From contig JASSUD010000036.1 of NCBI GenBank assembly GCA_031963225.1, forward strand, positions 1 to 27,904: a stretch of 27,904 bases of DNA, given 5' to 3'. Shown here in pieces: positions 22,637 to 27,904 of the stretch (the first letter of the stretch is position 1; the number at the start of each line of letters is the position of its first letter). The notes under the pieces are model-generated. The model was given only the letters and a program-made list of their open reading frames with translations. It had not been told where the DNA came from and did no database searches. The translations under genes and the position numbers were made by a program. Origin of the DNA: JASSUD01 sp031963225 (GTDB lineage: Bacteria > Pseudomonadota > Gammaproteobacteria > Burkholderiales > Burkholderiaceae).

Positions 22637-25363
22637 TTATTTACCACTGTCTACTGCCCCTCTTTGTTTTAACAGCTTCTCATTTGCCCGGCTTAAACCA
22701 CTGACTTCCTGGATTTGCATATCTCTCACATTGAGTTGTCCGTGCGATGATATACATTCCAGTTCTGCTATATACGCCTCTCTCTCTTTTTTTACCTTCC
22801 ACTGGCGCAATAAACGATCTTCGCCGCACGTCAACAAATAAGAGCCTTCGGGCGCTTTTTTCCAGGCTATGCTATCGCCAGACATGTCTTGAATCACTGT
22901 TATGCACTTTCCAGAAGCAAGCTCCCACACACGGATGGTATTGTCATCGCTGCCTGTGGCAATTAGCGCTTCGCATGGCGAATACGCCATACTCGAAATT
23001 TTGTCTGTATGTCCGCGTAAGGTATGTATCATCGCCCCATTATAGGCATCCCACAAACAGACTGTCTTATCAGAACTGCCTGAGGCGATCTGTGTGCCGC
23101 TTGGTGAATATACCACGCTCAAAACCGTGCCAGTGTGTCCTTCTAATATACGTATAGTTGCTCCACTTTGTGCATCCCACAAACGAACTGTATAGTCAAC
23201 GCTGCCCGAGGCGATGTATAACCCATCTGGCGAATATACTATCCTACAAACCCGCTCAGTATGCCCTTTCAAGATACGTACAGTCGCACTGCTTTTTGCA
23301 TCCCACAGGCGGATAGTATGGTCAATACTGCTCGAAGCAATTTGCAACCCACTCGGTGAATACATCACGCTTAAAACATCGTCTGTATGCCCTTCTAAGA
23401 TGGACACGGTCATACCGCTTTGTGTATCCCATAGACGAATCGTCTTATCAGAACTGGAGGCGATTTGTAACCCGTCTGGCGAGTATACGAGTCTACTAGC
23501 AACCGGCCCGTTATGCCCCTCTAGGGTATGCACAGCCGCGCCGCTTTGCGCATCCCACAGACGAATGGTCTTATCAGCGCCGCCTGAGGCGATTTGCATT
23601 CCACTTGGCGAATACACCACGTTATAGACCTCACGTGTATGCCCCCTTAAGATACGTACAATGGCGCCGCTTTGCGCGTCCCACAAACGGACCGTATTAT
23701 CAAAACTGCCTGAAGCAATCTGTTCTCCATTTGGCGAATACAACACGCTTGTAACAGATTCTGCGTGTCCTTCTAACCGGTGTATAGCAGCTCCCCTTTG
23801 CGTATCCCATAGACGGGCTTTCCCATCATCGCCACCAGAGGCAAGTTGTGCTCCGCTCGGAGAATACGCTACGCTAAAAACAGGGTGTGTATGCCCTTCT
23901 AAGATTTGCAAAGCGGTGCCGGTTTGCGCGTTCCATAGACGGACAGTCGAGTCGCAGCTGCCTGATGCAATCTGCGCCCCACTTGGCGAATATGCGACGC
24001 TAAAGACCTCACTTCTATGCTCTTCTAAGACATGTATAACCGCACCGCTTTGCGCATTCCAGATACGGACCGTTGCATCCATGCCGCCCGAGGCAATCTG
24101 CATCCCATTTGGCGAATACGCTATGCTATAGATATCGCCTGTATGCCCCTCTAAAGTGCGTATCACTGCGCCGCTTTGCGCGTCCCAAATACGGACCGTT
24201 TTGTCCAAGCTACCCGAGGCAATCTGTAACCCATCTGGCGAGTACGCCACGCTCATAACAGAGGAGGTATGCCCTTTTAAGGTGGACACCGCCATGCCGC
24301 TTTGCACGTTCCATAGACGTATTGTGGAATCAACACTGCCCGAGGCGATCTGTAACCCGTCTGGCGAATATGTCACGCTCCATACAGGGTCGGTATGTCC
24401 CTCTAAAATGTATACAATCGCACCGCTTTGCACATCCCACACGCGGACCGTCTCGTCCTCACTGCCAGAAGCAATCTGCATCCCGCTTGGCGAATAGGCA
24501 ACACTTCTAATAGAGTCTATATGCCCTTCTAAGGTATGCACTTTTTCCCAATTCAAAGTCGTATATACGCTGATATTGCCGTAGCCAAGACCTACCGCAA
24601 ATGTTTTACCATCCGGGGAGTAAGCGCATGAAGTCACATTGCTTTCTTCTTGTAAATAGGCCCGTTGGCCAAACTGCACCCCCGACATCTGCGCTCTGCT
24701 TAAATTCGCTTGCCGCAGCCATGTCTGATGAAAGTTAACGCCTCTCAGATCGGCTCCCTGCAATTGCGCTGAGTCAAATACACCATAACTTAAATCAGCT
24801 CCAGGTACGCGTACTGCTTTTAAATCTTTATTATTAAATTGCACGCCAGCTTTTACTAAAAATGTGAGTGCATTTGCCGCTCGGGTTTGCACCTCTTCTA
24901 TCTTGGAGCGTTCTACCCAATTCAACAGCTTTTGTTTTAGCTCAGGATGTTGTTTTATTTTTTCTTGTAAAAATTCTAATATTTCTGGTTTATCAATAAG
25001 CCACAGCAGTTCAAAGAATGCGCTCTTTTCTATAACCTGATCGAGTTGCCTCAACTCTGATAGTTTTTGTAGTTGATTGAGTGCAAATTTTTGCAGCGTA
25101 TCGTCGGAATTTATTAAGTCCCTTTGATATTTTTCTTGAATCTTACTTTTAATTAAATACAGTTTTAAAGCGGGCTCTTCTATTGCCTCGCCATTTCGAG
25201 TCACCGTTGTCAGAGCCTCGAACAATGCCTGGCGATCTGAAAAATCCAGTAGATCTCCTATCTCTTGCTGAGTTTCTAGAGGTAGTGAGAGAAATGATGA
25301 GTTTGATTGGATAGGTTGTGACGCAGAATAGCTTGAGGATGAATGGATCGCAGGAGAAAACAT
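22637..25363 (-). CDS. F-box-like / pentapeptide / WD40 repeat protein (candidate host-directed protein)
   Basis: A 908-residue protein with AAGGTGA before its ATG. Residues 1-25 are Ser-rich. Residues ~26-55 ('LSLPLETQQEIGDLLDFSDR') look like a eukaryotic F-box ('LP.E....I...L...D'). Residues ~60-170 are helical. Residues ~180-233 are pentapeptide repeats ('GADLSYGVFDSAQLQGADLR'). From ~243 to the end come about 15 WD40 units of 42 residues, each with 'YSP.G..IASGS.D.T+RLWD..SG' and '.L.GHT..V.S', enough for two propellers. The repeats are so alike that recent duplication or gene conversion is likely. No signal peptide is seen. WD40 propellers bind proteins; F-box plus WD40 is the layout of SCF adaptors such as Cdc4/Fbw7. 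A host target is inferred, not shown. A partial paralogue lies at 26431-27904. Confidence 0.75.
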   Translation of the reverse strand: MFSPAIHSSSSYSASQPIQSNSSFLSLPLETQQEIGDLLDFSDRQALFEALTTVTRNGEAIEEPALKLYLIKSKIQEKYQRDLINSDDTLQKFALNQLQKLSELRQLDQVIEKSAFFELLWLIDKPEILEFLQEKIKQHPELKQKLLNWVERSKIEEVQTRAANALTFLVKAGVQFNNKDLKAVRVPGADLSYGVFDSAQLQGADLRGVNFHQTWLRQANLSRAQMSGVQFGQRAYLQEESNVTSCAYSPDGKTFAVGLGYGNISVYTTLNWEKVHTLEGHIDSIRSVAYSPSGMQIASGSEDETVRVWDVQSGAIVYILEGHTDPVWSVTYSPDGLQIASGSVDSTIRLWNVQSGMAVSTLKGHTSSVMSVAYSPDGLQIASGSLDKTVRIWDAQSGAVIRTLEGHTGDIYSIAYSPNGMQIASGGMDATVRIWNAQSGAVIHVLEEHRSEVFSVAYSPSGAQIASGSCDSTVRLWNAQTGTALQILEGHTHPVFSVAYSPSGAQLASGGDDGKARLWDTQRGAAIHRLEGHAESVTSVLYSPNGEQIASGSFDNTVRLWDAQSGAIVRILRGHTREVYNVVYSPSGMQIASGGADKTIRLWDAQSGAAVHTLEGHNGPVASRLVYSPDGLQIASSSDKTIRLWDTQSGMTVSILEGHTDDVLSVMYSPSGLQIASSSIDHTIRLWDAKSSATVRILKGHTERVCRIVYSPDGLYIASGSVDYTVRLWDAQSGATIRILEGHTGTVLSVVYSPSGTQIASGSSDKTVCLWDAYNGAMIHTLRGHTDKISSMAYSPCEALIATGSDDNTIRVWELASGKCITVIQDMSGDSIAWKKAPEGSYLLTCGEDRLLRQWKVKKEREAYIAELECISSHGQLNVRDMQIQEVSGLSRANEKLLKQRGAVDSGK

Positions 25364-25378
25364 GATTCACCTTATTTT

Positions 25379-25411
25379 TAGACTGAATTTCTTATATTCA
25401 AGTTCAGTCTA
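25379..25411. promoter_or_regulatory. Inverted repeat upstream of the WD40 gene
   Basis: TAGACTGAA (25379-25387) and TTCAGTCTA (25403-25411), perfect 9-base arms 15 bases apart, 16-48 bases before the WD40 ATG. The spacing fits an operator for a dimeric regulator or a 5'-leader hairpin. Confidence 0.45.
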
Positions 25412-25653
25412 GAGGGTTGTTATTCCTATGTAACTACGCTTTTTGCCCAATTTTGGCTTTGGCAAAGTTTATAGCGAGTTGATTTATTTTGATGTTTAAA
25501 ACGCTCGTGAATCACGACTACCATCGCCTCCTCTTACATTACTGCTGCATCACAGATGCATCTACCGCCTCATCATCTAGCTTCAGCGTCTAGATCGAGG
25601 TGCTACACGATTTCGGTTGTTAGAAAGGTGATCGTTCTTTCAATTTGTCAGAA

Positions 25654-25663
25654 ATACATGTAT
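25654..25663. promoter_or_regulatory. Palindrome before the AbiEi-like gene
   Basis: ATACATGTAT, 11 bases before the ATG. AbiEi antitoxins repress their own promoters through inverted repeats, so this is a candidate operator half or full site. Confidence 0.35.
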
Positions 25664-25673
25664 ATCTTCATAC

Positions 25674-26303
25674 ATGAATACGACTATCAAAACCGTTCAA
25701 TTTATTCGCCAGCGCATCGAGGAAATACCGCGTGGAGAGCCTTTTACCCCGAACATTCTGTTGGAATGCGGTACACGTGCTTCTGTTGATCAAAATCTTT
25801 CCAGACTGGTCAAGGCGGGAATCATTGAGCGAGTAACTCGAGGTGTCTATACCCGCCCTGAAGCGAACCGTTTTGTAGGTAAAGTGATGCCAGAGCCGAT
25901 GAAAATAGCAGAAACGATCGCTAAAACTACGGGAGCTATTGTTCAAGTTCATGGTGCAGAAGCTGCGCGCAAATTGGAGCTGACTACCCAAGCTCCAATT
26001 CAAACAGTATTTTCTACATCCGGTCCATCTAGGCGAATTCAGATGGGTATGCTGGAAATTCGTTTGCAGCATGTTTGTCAGCGCAAGTTGGCTTTGGCAG
26101 GTCGACCAGCAGGATTAGCTCTTGCTGCGATGTGGTATCTCGGCAAAAAAGAAGTCACTCTGCCTCTAATCGAAAAAATTCAACGTAAGCTCTCAAGCGA
26201 AGAATTCGAGATACTCAAATCTGCGGCCAGCGTTATGCCTGCATGGATGAGTAATGTTATGTCTCAATATGGAAGAAGCGTAGTAGGTCTACATGCCGAA
26301 TGA
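25674..26303 (+). CDS. AbiEi-type antitoxin / DUF6088 regulator
   Basis: A 209-residue protein of the AbiEi (DUF6088) group: N-terminal winged helix (residues ~1-60, 'SVDQNLSRLVKAGIIERVTR' then 'GVYTRP'), middle beta-rich part ('TTGAIVQVHGAEAARKLELT', 'APIQTVFSTSGPSR'), then 'LAGRPAGLALAAMWYLGKKE' and a helical end. AbiEi proteins repress their own operon and counter the AbiEii nucleotidyltransferase toxin in type IV toxin-antitoxin and phage-defence systems. The gene is complete. The frame that overlaps its end is only 42 codons long and seems to be the wreck of the toxin. No clear Shine-Dalgarno precedes the ATG. It sits between two WD40 paralogues. Confidence 0.75.
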   Translation: MNTTIKTVQFIRQRIEEIPRGEPFTPNILLECGTRASVDQNLSRLVKAGIIERVTRGVYTRPEANRFVGKVMPEPMKIAETIAKTTGAIVQVHGAEAARKLELTTQAPIQTVFSTSGPSRRIQMGMLEIRLQHVCQRKLALAGRPAGLALAAMWYLGKKEVTLPLIEKIQRKLSSEEFEILKSAASVMPAWMSNVMSQYGRSVVGLHAE

Positions 26304-26421
26304 TGCATGTGGAATGATTACTGCAGGCATGTTCATAGGAAGCCCGCCTTCTTTTGACACTATTATCGATCGTTTGTTTGCTTTAGAAAGGGTTATTAAT
26401 AAGGAAGGGTCCAGACCTTAG
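26293..26421 (+). pseudogene. Probable AbiEii toxin remnant
   Basis: A 42-codon frame starting inside the last codons of the antitoxin gene (11-base overlap), where the AbiEii toxin normally starts. It reads 'MPNDACGMITAGMFIGSPPS' then 'FDTIIDRLFALERVIN'. A segment 'M..GMF.g.pP.F..i...l..LE..iN' is what I expect at the very end of AbiEii-type nucleotidyltransferases. The nucleotidyltransferase core (G-S/G-T...D-x-D) is absent. An in-frame deletion joining toxin start and end explains both features. The assignment is tentative because so little remains. Confidence 0.4.
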
Positions 26422-26430
26422 GAAAGCTAT

Positions 26431-27904
26431 TTACTTAGCTTTCGAGGCTGCATCAAGTCGGAACGCTACTGCTCCTCTTTGTTTTAACAGCGTCTCATTT
26501 GCCTGGATTAAGCCACTTATGTCCTGGATTTGCATATCTCTCACATTGAGTTGCCCGTGCGATGATATATATTCCAGTTCTGCTACAGACTCCTCTCCCT
26601 CTCTTTTTACCTTCCACTGGCGCAATAAACGATCTTCGCCGCATGTCAATAAATAAGAGCCTTCGGGCGCTTTTTTCCAGGCTATGCTATCGCCACGCAT
26701 TCCTTGAATCACTGTTATACATTTTCCAGAAGCAAGCTCCCATACACGAATGGTATTGTCATCGCTGCCTGTAGCAATTAGCGCTTCGCATGGTGAATAC
26801 GCGACACTCGAAATTTTGTCTGTGTGTCCGCGTAAGATATGCACTATCTCCCCACTATGCATATCCCACAAGCAGACTGTCTGATCAGAGCTGCCTGAAG
26901 CGATCTGTACGCCATTTGGTGAATAGGCCACTCTGGAAATAGTGCCAGTGTGCCCTTCTAAAATACGTATCGTCGTACCACTTTGTGCATCCCACAAACG
27001 AACTGTATGGTCAGAGCTGCCCGAGGCGATGAGTAACCCATCTGGCGAATACACTATTTTCCCAACCCATGCAGTATGCCCTTTCAAGACATATACAGCC
27101 GCACCGCTTTGCACGTCCCACACACGGATAGTATGGTCAATACTGCTCGAAGCAAGCTGCAACCCGTTCGGTGAATACAGCACACTTAAAACGTCGGCTG
27201 CGTGCCCTTCTAAAATAGACACGACCATGCCGCTTTGCGTATCCCATAGACAAATGGTCTTATTAGAACTGGAGGCGATTTGTAACCCGTCTGGCGGATA
27301 TACGAGCCTACTACTAACTGGTCTGTCATGCCCCTTTAAAGTATGCATAGTCTCGCCGCTTTGCGTATCCCACAGACGAATGGTCTTATCAGCGCTACTT
27401 GAAGCGATCTGTGTTCCACTTGGAGAATACACCACGTAGTAAACCTCAGCTGTATGCCCCGTTAAGATACGTGCAATCGCCCCGCGTGCGTCCCACAAAC
27501 GAACCGTATTATCAAAACTGCCCGAGGCAATCTGCATCCCACTTGGCGAATACGCCACGCTAGCAACAGATCTTGCATGTCCTTCTAAACGGTGTATAGC
27601 AGCTCCCCTTTGCGTGTCCCATAGACGGATTGTTTCATCATCGCTACCAGAGGCAAGTTGAGCTCCGTTTGGTGAATACACTACGCTAAAAACAGGGTGT
27701 GTATGCCCTTCTAAGGTTTGCAAAGCTGCGCCAGTTTGTGCACTCCATAGGCGGACAGTCAAGTCATCGCTGCCGGATGCAATCTGCATCCCGTTTGGCG
27801 AATATGCCAGGCTATGGACCTCACCTCTATGTCCTCTTAAGACGTGTACAAGCGCACCGCTTTGCACATCCCAGATACGGATCATGGTATCCACGCCGCC
27901 CGAA
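26431..27904 (-). CDS. WD40 repeat protein, second paralogue (runs off right edge)
   Basis: The frame continues through the right edge, reading 'SGGVDTMIRIWDVQSG' at its visible beginning, so the N-terminus lies outside. About 10.5 WD40 units are visible, and they line up one-to-one with units 5-15 of the gene at 22637-25363, including the odd unit 'LTCGEDRLLRQWKVK' and the tail 'SSHGQLNVRDMQIQ'. The C-termini differ after 'LLKQRGAV' (SGK ending there, RLDAASKAK here). One unit has lost two residues ('LWDARGAIARIL'). The two genes form a direct, ~3-4 kb-spaced repeat around the AbiEi gene. Presumably the missing part also has F-box-like and pentapeptide segments, but that cannot be seen. Confidence 0.8.
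   Translation of the reverse strand, partial: SGGVDTMIRIWDVQSGALVHVLRGHRGEVHSLAYSPNGMQIASGSDDLTVRLWSAQTGAALQTLEGHTHPVFSVVYSPNGAQLASGSDDETIRLWDTQRGAAIHRLEGHARSVASVAYSPSGMQIASGSFDNTVRLWDARGAIARILTGHTAEVYYVVYSPSGTQIASSSADKTIRLWDTQSGETMHTLKGHDRPVSSRLVYPPDGLQIASSSNKTICLWDTQSGMVVSILEGHAADVLSVLYSPNGLQLASSSIDHTIRVWDVQSGAAVYVLKGHTAWVGKIVYSPDGLLIASGSSDHTVRLWDAQSGTTIRILEGHTGTISRVAYSPNGVQIASGSSDQTVCLWDMHSGEIVHILRGHTDKISSVAYSPCEALIATGSDDNTIRVWELASGKCITVIQGMRGDSIAWKKAPEGSYLLTCGEDRLLRQWKVKREGEESVAELEYISSHGQLNVRDMQIQDISGLIQANETLLKQRGAVAFRLDAASKAK

Larger units (their letters stand above)
25364..25673. other. Divergent intergenic region between WD40 and AbiEi-like genes
   Basis: 310 bases holding promoters for both divergent genes. 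The end next to the WD40 gene has a 9-base inverted repeat; the end next to the antitoxin gene has a 10-base palindrome (both listed). No gene or RNA is seen in the middle. Confidence 0.5.

Noticed and set aside
22747..24497. Several long plus-strand reading frames opposite the WD40 gene
   Set aside because: They are periodic antisense frames caused by the 126-base WD40 repeat; no ribosome-binding sites, and the minus frame gives clear WD40 units.
22637..25363. Regularly spaced repeats that could suggest a CRISPR array
   Set aside because: The period is 126 bases, in phase with codons and fully explained by 42-residue WD40 units.

Overview
The window most resembles the genome of a reduced, host-associated betaproteobacterium, probably a Burkholderiaceae-type endosymbiont such as the Mycoavidus/Glomeribacter relatives that live in fungi. 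This is inferred from a moderate GC content, many broken mobile elements, a complete extracellular contractile injection system (eCIS), and large WD40 proteins with a eukaryotic-style architecture. No rRNA gene or species marker is present, so the assignment stays an inference.

Left and centre (1-18212, almost all on the minus strand): an eCIS (antifeeding-prophage / PVC type) operon transcribed from right to left. In transcription order it encodes the inner tube (afp1), three sheath paralogues (afp2-4), a second tube-type protein (afp5), a 56-residue DUF5908 protein (afp6), a LysM baseplate/tube-cap protein (afp7), a VgrG-like spike (afp8), gp25-like baseplate (afp9), a PAAR-like tip (afp10), two ~1000-residue baseplate wedge proteins (afp11, afp12), a short fibre-like protein (afp13 slot) and the start of the tape-measure protein (afp14), which runs off the left edge. 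The ATPase (afp15) and terminator (afp16) would be expected just outside the window. Most genes overlap by 1-4 bases or lie close together, but a dead reverse-transcriptase fragment on the opposite strand sits between the afp13-like and afp14 genes. A truncated second copy of the afp1 start, with its leader, lies just upstream of the operon.

Upstream (18340-19760): remains of an F-type conjugation (tra) operon: traE almost intact, a traK scrap, and traB cut after its first third. Next (20090-22611) comes an accessory block holding a helical protein of unknown function, an adjacent pair related to the flagellar master regulators FlhC and FlhD, a truncated tRNA-Ser 3' end with a strong terminator, and a broken second copy of the start of the unknown gene. 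The FlhD-like protein looks like two FlhD units fused in one chain. No flagellar genes are visible, so this pair may have been recruited to another target; the eCIS next door is the obvious candidate, but this is not shown by sequence alone.

Right (22637-27904): two paralogous WD40 genes in the same orientation flank an AbiEi-type antitoxin gene whose AbiEii toxin partner seems reduced to a C-terminal scrap. The complete WD40 protein has an F-box-like N-terminus, a helical region, a pentapeptide-repeat segment and about 15 WD40 units, an order reminiscent of eukaryotic SCF ubiquitin-ligase adaptors. Taken together, the window holds an apparently complete injection machine, candidate host-directed proteins, and a possible dedicated regulator, embedded in decaying mobile DNA.
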